Shown here piece by piece: positions 33,613-45,118 of a DNA stretch of 64,000 nt. Source of the DNA: Epiperipatus broadwayi (Eukaryota > Onychophora > Udeonychophora > Euonychophora > Peripatidae). The DNA lies in NCBI GenBank assembly GCA_028023455.1, contig JAQFVV010000017.1, positions 6,420,098 through 6,484,097 on the forward strand, written 5' to 3'. Each line of letters opens with the position of its first letter. Position 1 is the stretch's first letter. The translations under genes and the position numbers were made by a program. The notes under the pieces are model-generated. The model was not told where the DNA came from. It did no database searches and saw only the letters and a list, made by a program, of their open reading frames with translations.

Positions 33613-34778
33613 TTTGCTAGTAATCTTTCTAGAAAGTTCTTTTTAAATCGCCGCTTGAGGCGATTGGATATGCATTACCCTGTATGACTTCCTTTACTCT
33701 TTGTTCAAAGTTATGCTTGAAAAATGAAAAGATAAGTTCCGGAGAGTATTGTTCTATATTTCTGTATTGGAAATAGATTCAAAAGATATAATTTCCATTA
33801 AATTTTAGGATTGCTAAAAACCCACTAATTTAGTAACAACATTTTAAATTAAATAAGCTACATTCTTTCTTTCTTAAATCTAGAGTTATGCTAATTTCCC
33901 TCCAGAACCTTCTCTGGTATTGCATCAGCTTTATAAATAACACAAATTATATATGTAAATAAATAAATAATATACAGAATTAATAACTTAATAAATCCAT
34001 AAATTATTATGGACAATATTTTTATGTATCTGTACTACATATACACACATACATGACTATTTATGGCAAGGGAAATTTTAAGGTTTCCAAATTAAAATAC
34101 AATTAAATTAATATCACATAACTGTTTAAAATTTACAAGAAGGGACAATCGCGTGTATGTGCGTACTAACAAACCCTGATGGCTGAATGAATACAGAGAT
34201 GGGTTTGAACCTTACCTTAAGGTTATTGTTGTCACCAGACAGTGAAGCGAAATGTGTACCACTGATTTTACCGCTTCAATATGGGCTAATAACAATCTCT
34301 AGTCTAATAAATATTTGTATTGATATTTTTATGTTAATCTTCAGTAAAATTGTGCAGGAATTTAAACTTATAAATTAAAGATTGATAAAAAATTTTACTG
34401 GATATTTTGTTATTAAAATACTATGCAGTGCCTATGATATTAAGCAAAATTAAAATTAAATCAAAAATATTTATTTTAAGTAAACAAACAAATCTATATA
34501 TTTTTTGACTATTTGTCAGTCACCTTTTCATTTTTCTTTTATACTCACATCTGAATATAAATGGCAAGCACATAACTGAGTACCAGAATCAGTGTTTCTC
34601 AACTGTCTTAAGCATTTATTTAAATTCATAGATTCTTGATCAAATAATTGTTTTAAATTTAGTGAAAAAATATTTTTAGATTCAAGGGAGTTCCGGAAAA
34701 AAATGTTTCATAATATGTGAAATGATTTATAAATAATAAATTTCTGTTTGTGTTCTGTATTTCAATACATAAATTGTA
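33613..34778. other. No gene seen
   Basis: A+T-rich. A 63-codon open frame at 34187-34378 has no recognisable domain. Confidence 0.45.
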
Positions 34779-34876
34779 ACAAGGTCAGCACAGCTGCGTT
34801 ACAAGCAGCTGTCCCGTGTTAGTGGGTTCGCTTCCTGGCCGATGCTATGATACATGAAAAAAAAAATACTTTTAAG
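34779..34876 (+). mobile_element. tRNA-derived SINE, copy C (5'-truncated)
   Basis: Starts inside the head (GGTCAGCACAGCTG), then B box GGGTTCGCTTCC and the GGCCGATGCTATGATACA signature with an A tail. The A box is mostly lost. A possible 7-bp TSD, AATTGTA, lies at 34772-34778 and 34877-34883. Confidence 0.8.
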
Positions 34877-34884
34877 AATTGTAT

Positions 34885-35612
34885 GAAAAGAGCTATTATA
34901 GGTTAATGGAGAAAACTTGTTTAGCCTTAGAATTTTCAATTAGTAGTATTAGTTTCCTGACAACATCAAAAGTTAAAAGTTATCTCTGATTACATGGGTT
35001 TAATCTCCTCATGCCTATTCTTTATTATAATAATCCATGAAATATTTTACTTTTAGGGAATGTTAATTTGATATAACATGAAGTAATTTTTTTAGAAAAG
35101 AGTTTCAGACTTTATTAAATCATAATTGAAAATTTTACTAACTTCATTTTGTCATAGAATGATTTTATACCTTTTTAAACTCATGACTGAAAAAAACAAT
35201 ATAGAAGGGATGGGTATATTACAATGTAATCAGTTATAGTATATGTCAATTAAAAAAAAAAAAATCATTATTTTTCCCCCAAAATATTTAGTATTAATTT
35301 GTTCATTTATGTTTCACGACATAATTTATAAAAATAAACAAAAAATTAAAATATTTTTTTATGCTCTAGTAATTCAGAAGTTGATAACTTTTCTTCCTCT
35401 AACTGAAAACAATAAAAAATAATGGGGAGAAAATATCTTTAATTTAACCGGATTACATGATTATTAATGCTCCTAACAAATTAAATTTGGAAATAGATTT
35501 TTTAATTTTAATATAATCTGTATAGTATAGCAAATGTATATATTTTTTTATAAATATATATTCTTTATATTTTCCCCAAAGGTTTGTGATTATGGTATTT
35601 TAGTTGTATTTA
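34885..35612. other. No gene seen
   Basis: A+T-rich sequence up to the outer end of the Penelope-like inverted pair. Confidence 0.45.
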
Positions 35613-35806
35613 TATATTGGACTATTTCCATCATCTAATATTAAGTATTGAATGTCTTTAGAAAAAATTAACTTTATTTAAATATTCCAATTACATTCGA
35701 CTGTTAGTAATAGCACACATGTTAGCATATGCACAATGTTTCAAAAGGTGTTATTCGCCTCTTTTCTTCAGGTGTTGCTTGGTCTGACCAGTGACAGTAC
35801 TAACAT

Positions 35807-35876
35807 GGGTAATGAACCTGGACTCTTAGATTCTTGAATATTGAATTTTAAGGTAATGCTTTAACCAACTGAGCCA
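35807..35876 (-). promoter_or_regulatory. tRNA-like A/B-box block in left Penelope tail
   Basis: On the minus strand TGGCTCAGTTGG (35876-35865) resembles a Pol III A box and AGGTTCATTACCC (35819-35807) a B box. The block lies about 45 bp after the stop codon of the GIY-YIG frame. Its partner is at the same offset in the right arm, so it belongs to the element and is not a chance insertion. Confidence 0.55.
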
Positions 35877-35918
35877 TCCTGCCAAAGGCAACAGTCAATA
35901 TAAATTTCATATATTTAT

Positions 35919-36237
35919 CTATGAGGTTCCTTCTGATTTCTCCATTTTTTTTTAAGGGCAAAGTTGATTAGTGGTTGCCATACATTATGTATAATCACAT
36001 TAGGTTGACTTGTGGGATTATTCACCATTGTCATGTGGGCAGCTTCTTTGAATTTTTTTTTGTACCTTTTCCTCTATCCAATATTTTTGTATTTTCCCAA
36101 TTGAACATATATTCATTGGTATATACATGATCGGCTACCATAGACATCTGTTTTCTCTCCTTTAATCATCAGTTTGGGTTCTTGCAATCGCTTTTTAATG
36201 GGGCGACTGGTCTCACCAACATACACTCTTCCATATC
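35919..36237 (-). pseudogene. Penelope-like GIY-YIG endonuclease C-terminus, left copy
   Basis: Encodes the C-terminal endonuclease of a Penelope-like retroelement, which nicks target DNA. The minus strand starts at the junction with YGRVYVGETSRPIKKRLQE (36234-36178), a clear version of the second half of the GIY-YIG core (the CG.VYVGET.R.....R..EH pattern). After two stops it continues as FKEAAHMTMVNN (about 36045-36010) and IHNVWQPLIN, ending in the stop at 35919-35921. The GIY half and all of the RT are absent. The agreement of its last 40 residues with the right copy shows it was a real protein. Confidence 0.8.
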
Positions 36238-36254
36238 AAAACAGCTTTCCAGAG

Positions 36255-36536
36255 CCTACAAGACCTAAACTTCAAATGCTGAAAAACAAAAACTGCACCA
36301 ATACCATGAGAATGTGGAAGAATGTATATTGGTGAGATATTATGTTCAATTGGAAAAATACAAAAATATTGGATAGTGAGGAAAATGTACAAAGATTCAA
36401 ATTCAAAGAAGTTACTCACATGACAATGGTGAATAACCTCATAAGTCAAACTAGTGTGACTATGCATAATGTATGGAAATCATTAATCAACCCTGTCCTT
36501 AGGAAAAAAATGGAGAAATCAGGAGGAACCTTATAG
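36255..36536 (+). pseudogene. Penelope-like GIY-YIG endonuclease C-terminus, right copy
   Basis: The plus strand reads LQDLNFK, then KTKTAPIP, a stop in place of Cys, ECGRMYIGE (36310-36336): the entrance to the GIY-YIG core. A deletion then removes the R...R..EH part seen in the left copy and shifts the frame. From 36342 it runs openly as NTKILDSEENVQRFKFKE, THMTMVNN and HNVWKSLINP, to a stop at 36534-36536. NTKILD.EEN..R.KFKE is the usual wording after the catalytic core in this family. The Tigger-like insertion begins 8 bp after the stop. Confidence 0.82.
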
Positions 36537-36543
36537 ATAAGTA

Positions 36544-37778
36544 CACCTGGGTCTCGTTTTACGCGATAGATAGGTTCCTCAGAAAACGCGTGCAAATGAA
36601 AACGTGCAAAAATAGATGTAACTTACCTTGAAAAAGGAGGGATATGGACTGTGATTTTTCAAAAATTGCATAAAAGCAAAGCACAAACTTAAAATTACTT
36701 TAAAATTTGCGCAAAAAAAAAATAAGGAAATAAAATATGACTAATAAAAAATTTCAAATTTGAAAAAAATTGATACAAGACAAACTTTTTTTAACTATAA
36801 TATTTAATTTTATTCAAAACTATATATTTTTATGCATAATTTACAGTACAGTAATTGACATTTTTTTTATACACGTTTTAATTATTATCATTACTTGCCG
36901 ATAAACAGGTTCGTTTGCAAACTGGTAAAAAATCAAATTAGCGCCAACTTCACTCTCATGTTGTGTTAATGGTTTTCTGGTGACAACGTAATTAGTAATT
37001 AATCTTTGAGACGATGATTTTATTAATTGTTTATGAAGCTCGTGATATCCAGACATACAACCATTTAGCTCTCATTGGAATTTAAGAGCACGTTCGTGAA
37101 TAGTGTCATTAATAAGAAAATAATTTGCCAACTGATTAGAAAGTTGAAGACCTTCTCGAATCATTTTTGCAGTGAAAGGAACAACTAAAATTTAAATTCT
37201 TATTTTTGTCTTTAATTTTCAATTCCGTTCTAAAAGTCAAATTTCGTTTCACGTCACCTTAATTAAATTTCAGGTCGCCTTAAATAATTTTTAAATTGTT
37301 AATTACAATTAAAAATCAGATTTTAATTTTTAATTGTCAAATTTAATTGTGCCCACTGCTATTACTCATCTTTTAAAAATAAACTTGTGGACACTAAATG
37401 ATTAATAATTGATTACGTTCTTTTTTAAAAAGCAAAAACAAAATGTGATTTAAAATGCAAAATTAACACTTACAATGTTTGAACAAATTTACATTATAAT
37501 CTTGTAAAATTTAATGTGTGTATACATAAAATGTGGAAATCATGATTTTAATTTCATTATTGCTTAAAATCTTACTATTATAAAGCACTGAAAATATTGA
37601 AATTACTAAGATGAAAGTCGAATTCCAATAATGTGCTATTACTTTCAATATGACGTAAGTGCATGAAATTTATTATTTAAAGTAATATTGCATTATTGGA
37701 GTTCGACTTCCGGAGAAACGTGAATCGCGTAACTTCAAAATCGCGTTAAATAAATCCATGTAAAAAGAGACCCAGGTG
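36544..37778 (-). mobile_element. Tigger/pogo-like DNA transposon, 1.2 kb
   Basis: The ends are CACCTGGGTCTC (36544-36555) and its exact complement (37767-37778), each next to TA (36542-36543, 37779-37780), the duplication typical of Tc1/mariner/pogo elements. Beyond the 12-bp TIR both ends are rich in ACGCG words, as in Tigger termini. It lies in the right Penelope copy, whose sequence resumes directly after the second TA. It keeps only a C-terminal piece of transposase, so it is an internally deleted copy. Confidence 0.82.
36841..37190 (-). pseudogene. C-terminal remnant of a Tigger-like transposase
   Basis: The minus strand reads KMIREGLQLSNQLANYF, NDTIHERALKFQ (one stop), then SGYHELHKQLIKSSSQRLI and TNYVVTRKPLT. 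Alternating AL.F...L...Y.EL+K.L...SQ..IT.Y resembles the helical tail of Tigger-derived proteins (TIGD-like, CENP-B related). No DDE residues or DNA-binding domain remain. The link to Tigger rests on this tail plus the TIR and TA duplication. Confidence 0.6.
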
Positions 37779-37814
37779 TATATAAAATTTCTACTAAATG
37801 TTGTCTTTGGAGGA

Positions 37815-37883
37815 TGGTTCAGTTGGTAAGGGTGTTACCCTAAAATTCAATATTCAACAATCTAAGGTCTAGGTTCAGTTTCC
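37815..37883 (+). promoter_or_regulatory. tRNA-like A/B-box block in right Penelope tail
   Basis: TGGTTCAGTTGG (37815-37826) and AGGTTCAGTTTCC (37871-37883) resemble Pol III A and B boxes at tRNA-like spacing. Same position as in the left arm. Confidence 0.55.
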
Positions 37884-38083
37884 ATGCTAGTACTGTCACT
37901 GGTCGGCCTGCAACATCTAAGGAAGAGAGGGCAATAATACCTCTCAAAATGTTGTCCATGTGTACATACTAATCTGTGTGATATTATTAACAGTTGCATG
38001 TACTTTGAAAATTTAAATAAAATTAAATTTTTTGAATGACATTCAATACTCAATACTAGATGATAGAAATAGTCCAATATATT

Positions 38084-39193
38084 CTTTATAAATTAAAAAA
38101 TATATAAAGAAAATTTCTATCCAGATCTTGATAATTTTCTAAAAAATATTCCCTCCTGTTTAACCTATTGCAAATTCTTATCCAAAATTTCTTCACTGCT
38201 ATTCTCATCATCAGATCAAACAATTTTCTAAATATCTTTTTTTTTGTCCATTGCTTAATTTTATCTTTTTTTCTAACCTCTTTCTTTTTTAAATTTTATT
38301 TGCATTTTCATCTCAAACTTTCTCCAAGTTTTGTTATTTTTCCATAACATTTTGTTAACTCATATACATAGTTTTTTTTTTTTTTTTCCAGTATATACAA
38401 ATGAAGTAACTCCATGCTATACTTTTTAAGATCAAGAAACAAATATTTTTCTCTTTTTCATTTTCTGTCTCTCCATATGTATATAAATTTGTATTAAAGC
38501 AAATTAAAATGTTACTTATCTTGTATGTATAATATCTGTATAGATGTATATAGTAGCTAATATTGCAAGTTGGCACACTATTTGTAAATAAATAAATATA
38601 ATTTTAAATTAATTAAAAATAAATATTTAATTATGATCACAATTACATACATGCTCAGGCTTATGATGTAAGGACCATGGTGTGCAATGGCTATAAATAA
38701 TTAAAATAGAGCTTTAAAAGAAATGTAATCAATTTAAGATATTCAAACTTTCATTCCAAAATGCTTAAGATTGGTCTATATAAATGCATACAGGTAAAAA
38801 GAATAAGAAGGTCTATTCATTTCAAAAACTATCTTGTGCTTTGAATTGAGAGTATTTTACCAATAGCTTTTTTTCATCTGTGTTTTATGTTTAGATAACT
38901 TCATAATAAATGATTTTTGATAATAGTTTTCTGGACAGCTATGGAACTTTACGTGGAACAGTAGCAGCTATATGGAAAGGCAAGCAGTGCTTAATCTTTA
39001 GGATTCTAATACTACTTGATGAGTTGGATGGTCAATATAAGCAAATTATTAGCATGAATTTTCTGGTAGCCATATACTTGACTAGCATGGAATCCTGTTA
39101 TTAATATAACTATTTTTACTTGACACATCTCTAAATTCATATGAGCCTCAGTATTCATTGCTATATGTTACAGATTGTTCAGATTTGTTAAAC
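38084..39193. other. No gene seen
   Basis: A+T-rich, with T tracts at 38372-38388. Short open frames (38355-38576, 38910-39104) are low-complexity and unrecognised. Confidence 0.45.
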
Positions 39194-39208
39194 AAGAGGA
39201 TTAAAGCA

Positions 39209-39309
39209 GTCAAACGTTGGTGGTCGAGTGGTCAGCACAGCTGCCTTACAAGCAGTTGTCCCCAGTTTTCGGGTTCGTTTCCAGCCGATGCTTTGATACA
39301 CACAAGAAA
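39209..39309 (+). mobile_element. tRNA-derived SINE, copy D, perfect 15-bp TSD
   Basis: Best-defined copy of the family. It starts GTCAAACGTTGG, has A box TGGTCGAGTGG (39221-39231) and B box GGTTCGTTTCC (39272-39282), then the AGCCGATGC...GATACA signature and a short A-rich tail. The perfect duplication AAGAGGATTAAAGCA lies at 39194-39208 and 39310-39324. Copies A and D share the same first base, so the 5' end of the family is GTCAA. Confidence 0.93.
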
Positions 39310-39984
39310 AAGAGGATTAAAGCATTATTTTTTTTTCTTTTAGGGCAAATAATTTTTTAATTAGAATTCCTTTTTTAATTATTTTTGGGTGCAAAAATAT
39401 AATAGAAATTATCTTTTATTATATGCTTATAAAAAAACAACCTGCTTATTTTTTGACTAGCTATCTTAATAAAGTATCAGTTATTTTTTTATTGAATTTG
39501 TTCAAGACTAAATAATATCAGTCTAATATTTTTAAAATAATTCAAAGTATTAGCTTAAATTCACTAGAGTATTTTTAGAAAGGTAGAAACATTAACGGCT
39601 GATAATAGCTTTTGTCTCTTTATGCATTAACTCTTATGTTTTATCTCATTGATTGATAATCATTTCTTGTGTTGAATTTGTAAAATACATAATTGTCTAG
39701 TAATAGATATACCTAAAACTCAATCCAAATTATTATACCTTTACTTGCATGCTTTTACATTCATTTTTATTTTAGATATTTCTCAAAAATAGAATTCATA
39801 ATATGTAGATTTCCTATTTCTATAAAATCCATTAATCTATTTTCTCTTTCATTCTGTCTCTGTATCAAAAATGTCGGATTTTATTGAAGGAAAAACTCCA
39901 GCAGAAATGCGCGGGTATCAGAGATCGGCTATATTACTAGTATGACTGCTATTCAAAACTATTAGAATTTAAAAAAATATTTAA

Positions 39985-40180
39985 AGAATAAGTACTGTAC
40001 ATGGAATGCTAGAATAAGCCAGATCGTATAAAAAATTTATTGTAAATGTGAAATCCAAAAGAATAGATATAATTTTAACTATTTGTGAGTCAAAATGTGA
40101 ATAAGTTGTGGAAAGAATGATAAAGGTATAATAGTTCTATATTATAAAGATAGAAGTAATGGTATAGATATTATTGGTAC
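39985..40180 (+). pseudogene. LINE endonuclease N-terminal relic
   Basis: With frameshifts the plus strand reads CTWNARISQIV, then VKSKRIDIILTICESKCE, then IVLYYKDRSNGIDII. This follows the apurinic-type endonuclease start (TWN.R......+...+..+IDI..I.E.K) of non-LTR elements. It stops against the left end of the TIR element at 40182. Which LINE family it came from is unclear. Confidence 0.5.
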
Positions 40181-40181
40181 A

Positions 40182-41777
40182 TATTAGGCCTGCTATGTCC
40201 TCTCACATCCATGTCATTTTGCCCATAAATTTCTAACCTTGTGATGCCGTCAAAAATAATGCGAACATCTGGAACCTCTGCAAACATAAGTGATAAATTT
40301 GTACAGAAAAATAATAAAAACACATTACAATACTAAATAAAAACAGGTAATTGTGAGTTTTTGTTTCATCATGACACTTGCAATACTAAATAAAAAGAGG
40401 TAGTTTTGAGTTTTTAAACAGCTCTTCATGCCCTCAAAACTACCCCCCCCTCCACACACACACACAAGATATGACATTTTACCATCGCAAACATGCCCAG
40501 CAATTCCCAAATTTTATTTAAAATTAAATAATACTGCATATGTTAACTGGCATGAAATTACAAAATGGACACAAAGAAGATGATGCTTTCATTTGCTTTC
40601 TAGACGATATTAAAATAATAAGTCCACCTCGTTGATTCTGTTTTAATAAAATTTTACATTTTTTTTTTCCAGTAAAGCATATAAAACTCAAGAAACTACG
40701 ATCTTCCAGCTGCACAAAGAAGATGGCACTTTTGTTTGCATTCTGGACTGTTTTAAAAAAATCAGTTCACCTCATTGATTCCGTTTTAATAAAAGTTTAA
40801 TTTTTTTTAATATTTTGATAAAATTTACTAATTTCTTTTTGTTGTATTTTAACAGAATAAATGTAGTTAGACATTACTCGATCAAGATCCCATGTTGTCA
40901 TTATACTGTATAAACATATGCTGTAATTCTTCATTTTTTAAAAATCTGATCTAGTTGTAGGTTTGTTTGTTTTTTTGAATCTGTCCATTTTTTACTTTTC
41001 TGCCACAGTTAATAATCATACTATTTTTTTTCCTTTTTTATTTGCTTTTTTGTCTATTTTGTAATTAATATACTTATTTAAGTGATAGAATAGATTTTTT
41101 TATTTTTTATTTTGCTTATGTAGTATTTTTTGCTAATTTTGCTTTAGTGCTCATTTTATAATTTCATGCCAGTTAAATACAAAGTGACATTTTAAAAACT
41201 CACAACTGCCTATTTTTACTTAGTATCATAATTAATATTTATTAAGGCTGTAGCCTCAAGCACATGCGTATAAAAATGCGATAGTAGGGATCTCTACAGG
41301 TCTTAAACCACAAGCTTACTCTTTGGAAGAAAAGAGAGGAACCCTTCTTTATTTCAACCTACTTTCTATTTAAATAGGTGAAGCTGAAGCGGTTCGATCT
41401 GAGAGCGTGAAGTTACTCAATACTTCACTAATTAAGTCCACATTTCTTATTACACATTAATACTCGTGATATAATTTTATTATTTTTGCGTACAAATTTA
41501 TATTTTTCATATAGTTAAGAATGTACTTTTTCAGATTTAGTCTTGTGTGATTAGTGTTACGTATTAGAACTACTATGCCTTTGCACATATCTGTCTGCCG
41601 ATAACTTTTTAAACTTATGAAAATGTCGTGAAATAACGTGAACACTTGATTCATTTTGATAAGTTTATCACTTAAGTTTGTCAGCAGTTCCAGTGTGCAC
41701 ATTATTTGATGACATCACAAAATTAGTAAGTTATTGCTGGATTGATATGGATGTGAAAAGGCATAGCAGGTCTAATA
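40182..41777. mobile_element. Uncharacterised TIR element, 1.6 kb
   Basis: The left end TATTAGGCCTGCTATG and the right end read inward, TATTAGACCTGCTATG, match, and the similarity extends through TCACATCCAT (left about 40203-40212) and TTGTGATG.C.TCAAA. The true ends are either the TATTA or the following GRCC with a TA duplication. A second inner inverted pair (ACTAAATAAAAACAGG near 40333 against its complement near 41205) lies inside. No transposase frame is visible, so it is non-autonomous. Confidence 0.7.
40569..40812 (+). repeat. Two about 100-bp direct repeats inside the TIR element
   Basis: CACAAAGAAGATGATGCTTT through CACCTCGTTGATTCTGTTTT at 40571-40650 recurs as CACAAAGAAGATGGCACTTT through CACCTCATTGATTCCGTTTT at 40714-40790, both followed by a T-rich stretch. 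Internal duplication in the non-autonomous element. Confidence 0.75.
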
Positions 41778-43473
41778 CCTAAGCACCATATTATTTTATT
41801 AAAATTAAATATTGCTTAATGGTATACTAGTTATTATAAATAAAACAAAATTTTACTAAAATACTTTTACGACTATGGTTTCATCTACTATCAAAGTGAT
41901 CTTTTCCAAATGAAATTCAATTAAACATATAACATATATATATATAAAATAGCCTTCCCATTATTTATTTCAAAAGCCAACTTTCTTTAGCAACATGAAA
42001 TTGATATTATTTTATGTATAAGAATAAAATTGTTTTATAGATAGTATTCATTAAATAATAGATTAATGGTAATTTGATTGAGAAAGCATTTCTAAAACAA
42101 ATGGTTGATATAGGTTTTATGTCTTTATTTTGAAATTTTTGGTTTTTGATAATTTTCCAATAACAAAAAATTATGGAAATAATGATCATTCAAACACATA
42201 CATGTAATTATACCGTGCAGTGCGTAACAGTAAAATGATAAATGCTTAAAAATTAGCATAACATATTGGTGCAGTTTAGTGAATATATTGTTTAAAAAAT
42301 TAAGTAAAAAATAGAATTAAAAACTTTATCCATTATTTATATTTATTTTGTGACAAAGAAATTTTGCAGTGCAATGTAACAGATATTTGATATAGGTAAT
42401 ATAAGTTGATGTTATTTCTATATATTGTTTTATAAATTATAGCTTGTATAAAATTGATTAGTAAAAAGTGAGAATGCTTAAAAAAATTTCTGTTCTTGTT
42501 GTTTTAAACTATTATTAATATGTATAAATGTGCTAAAACACAGTCAATGTTGAAGCTAAGTACAAATTGTAGTATTAATTGGCCGAGGGCTTTCGAGGTT
42601 TTATTTTCTCATATTCATAGCAAATGGGTTGTGTGAACATGGTAGAATATGTATGCAACAAATATTTAAATATATGCAAAGTAGATTAGAAAGTCCATTT
42701 TTTGGAGAGGGAAAAGCATGATTCTTTTAGGAATATAGTGTAGGTGTTGTTAGCTATAAGCCATATTATTCTTGCAAGATTATTAATTAAAAAAGGGAAA
42801 TTTAAACAATGTTAATAGAATAAAATTATATACAGTTCATTAGTGAATATAGTTTTTAGATAATATGTGCTAATGAATTTTGTATAATTTAAAAATACTT
42901 GAACAAAAATAAGCATAATGTAATAGCAAATAAAAGATTTGGACTTTCTTACACCCTGTTTCAGAAATTGGGATTAAAGGTAAAAGTGACTGCTTAATTG
43001 ATATTGTTTTTGTATTATAGTTTTTTAAAAAAATATTTCATAAACAGTTGAAAATATCTTTTAACAATTCAATTTTTTCATAAAATAAGATATGTATTCT
43101 CAACAACATGTTTTGATGTATCAATTTGGTTGATGTAGTTGTGTTCAGATATTAAAACTTATTATATTTTTTCTTTTTCCTATTATTTTGAAAATGATCT
43201 TTTAGTATAAAATTACATTTTTTTTTCTTTTGGATATCATAAACAATTGTGAACACTATATATTGTTCATATAGTTCAAGAATAAATTATATGAGTCTTT
43301 TTATTATTTATTTTAATGAATTGAGTTGGCTGATGAATTTGTTCTCAGATATTTAAACTATTAATGTATTTTTGTCTTTATTCAATAATGGATTTTTAAC
43401 ATAGAATTGCACTTTTTTTGCTTCTATATGTTTTGCCCAGTTGAGTATCATTTAGTAAAGTATTTCTATAGCA
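41778..43473. other. No gene seen
   Basis: A+T-rich. No coding or terminal-repeat structure noted. Confidence 0.45.
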
Positions 43474-43905
43474 TTTCATCATCATCATTTTCAATCCACT
43501 GCAGCATGGTCTCTCCAAGTTCAGTCCATCTTCGATCTCTAGCTTCTCTTCTCCATATCACCCAGCCTACTTTCTTATTTCATTCATTCATCTCACATGT
43601 AGTCTCTTTCTAGGTTTTTTATAATCTCTTGGAATTCAGTATAAGATTTTGCCTTTCCATCTATTATCATCTCTTCCAGCACTATATCCAGCCCATTTCC
43701 ACTTCAGTCTTAATTCTTTCAGTGATATCAATAATACCAGTTTGTTCTCTCACCTATGCTTCGTTTTCAATCTCTTCTTGTTACCCCCATCATACACTTC
43801 TCCATGCTTCGTTGAGTGGACTGAAGTCTCTGTTACTCTTCTGTTAAGTGTCCAAGTCTCAGATCCGTAAGTAAGAACTCATAACACATTTATTAAAAAT
43901 TTATT
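43474..43905 (-). mobile_element. RTE LINE 3' fragment
   Basis: Antisense copy of the final roughly 420 bp of the 1-1750 LINE, from the TCATCATCAT tail through CAATCCACTGCAG and ATTATCATCTC to the GTCTCAGATCCGTAAGTAAG region. Frames are broken. No clear TSD. Confidence 0.85.
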
Positions 43906-44489
43906 TATAGTAACATCTTCAGGACAAGATATTACAATAAATACTGTGCTATGTAAAAATAAGATATTATTAATGTATTTAAATTCTAAATTATTATAAA
44001 TTAACTGCAGGTTGTTAACAATGAGATAAATTTTCTCTGCTATAATATTTGAATTACATTTGGACAATTTGAACATCAATTAAAAAATCTGGTGGTATAT
44101 AGACTCAAGCTCTGAATATGCATCATAAAATATAGATAAGTTTGAAGGACATTTGAATTCATGTGTCCTTTTAAATCTTTATTTATCTGTGGGTGCATTT
44201 GTTAAAATAGTGCATCTGTGGAGATTGATGTGCTCTTGAAGATATTACTATAGCATAATGATTTTTTTTTCGACAATATTTTTCTAGAATGAGTTGCTCT
44301 AGGGTAATTGTAGACAGTATTCTTGCAATGTTATGTTAATTGATTCGAGAAATGCTAGCTATATAGGAATTTTCAAATTAGTCGATCCATTTTTAAATAA
44401 ACCTGCCAACAAGTAATCATAATCATTATCAAATGAAAAATATTTATGAAAACTTTAAATAAGTAATTGAAAATAAATATAAAAAGTGT

Positions 44490-44940
44490 ACAATTATAAT
44501 GGAAGATTAGAATTCTATAGTAGAGCGGGGAAAATATCAAAACTGTAAGAGATTTAATGTTGAAGATAAGAAATAATAAAATTATAAATATAAGTTTTTG
44601 TGAAGAAAGTAAAATAATAGTAATGGAGTCATGATTTAAAAATCACAAGAATAGGATTTGCACAGAAAAAACTCAAGACAGTGAGGAAAATGTATATAAA
44701 AAAATTAGATGTATATATATAATAAGTAATTAGACTTTTTTTTTAACAGCTAATTCAATATTGTAAAGATTTTAATACAAGTTGTTTAATTTCACCTTAA
44801 TCTGCTATGGAAAGTTTTTAGTAGATTAATTTGTGATAAATTAGACATATTCCTATCTAAAGAGTGGGTTGGATTTAGAAAAAGTAGAAAAACAAATGTA
44901 ATTAGAGCAATGGGAATCATAGCTGATATATAAATAATAA
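44490..44940 (+). pseudogene. LINE endonuclease/RT relic
   Basis: Plus-strand pieces follow non-LTR order. GENIKTVRDLMLKIRNNKI followed by INISFCEESKIIV (about 44527-44630) resembles an endonuclease start. LLWKVFSRLICDKLDIFLSK followed by EWVGFRKSRKTNVIRA (about 44803-44915) matches the RT segment L.KVF.R+I...L...LS..Q.GFR..RST...I. The two are joined by a large deletion. A different family from the RTE copies is likely. Confidence 0.6.
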
Positions 44941-45118
44941 AATATTTCTAAAGAAGATAGAAAAACATCTAAAAGAAATTAATTTATGTCATTATTTGTA
45001 AATTTGCTTTAGTTTAATGTACTTCCAGTGCTGAGTACCGTAATCATAGTTTATGGATTGTATGCACAGTTGTGTTAAAGAAATAATGTTTATATATCAA
45101 AATAATTCCATTATACAC

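Larger units (their letters stand above)
35613..38083. mobile_element. Head-to-head pair of Penelope-like elements (family PLE-1)
   Basis: Two 5'-truncated copies point outward from a junction near 36240-36255. The left copy is on the minus strand (35613-about 36240). The right copy is on the plus strand (about 36250-38083) and is split by a Tigger-like insertion at 36544-37778. Without that insertion the arms match over about 600 bp: a GIY-YIG C-terminus, a stop codon, a tRNA-like block, a CUGAAGA/GAAAC hairpin region, an AATAAA-like stretch and the common end AATAGTCCAATATAT (left arm in complement). Penelope-like elements are known for inverted and tandem truncated copies. No RT domain remains. 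Confidence 0.8.

Noticed and set aside
36213-36467. 84-codon minus-strand frame across the PLE-1 junction
   Set aside because: Runs through the inverted junction and is antisense to the right GIY-YIG copy.
42570-42600. TTGGCCGAGGGCTTTCGAGG patch as a tRNA or ribozyme remnant
   Set aside because: No second box, no stems, and no repeat partner in the window.
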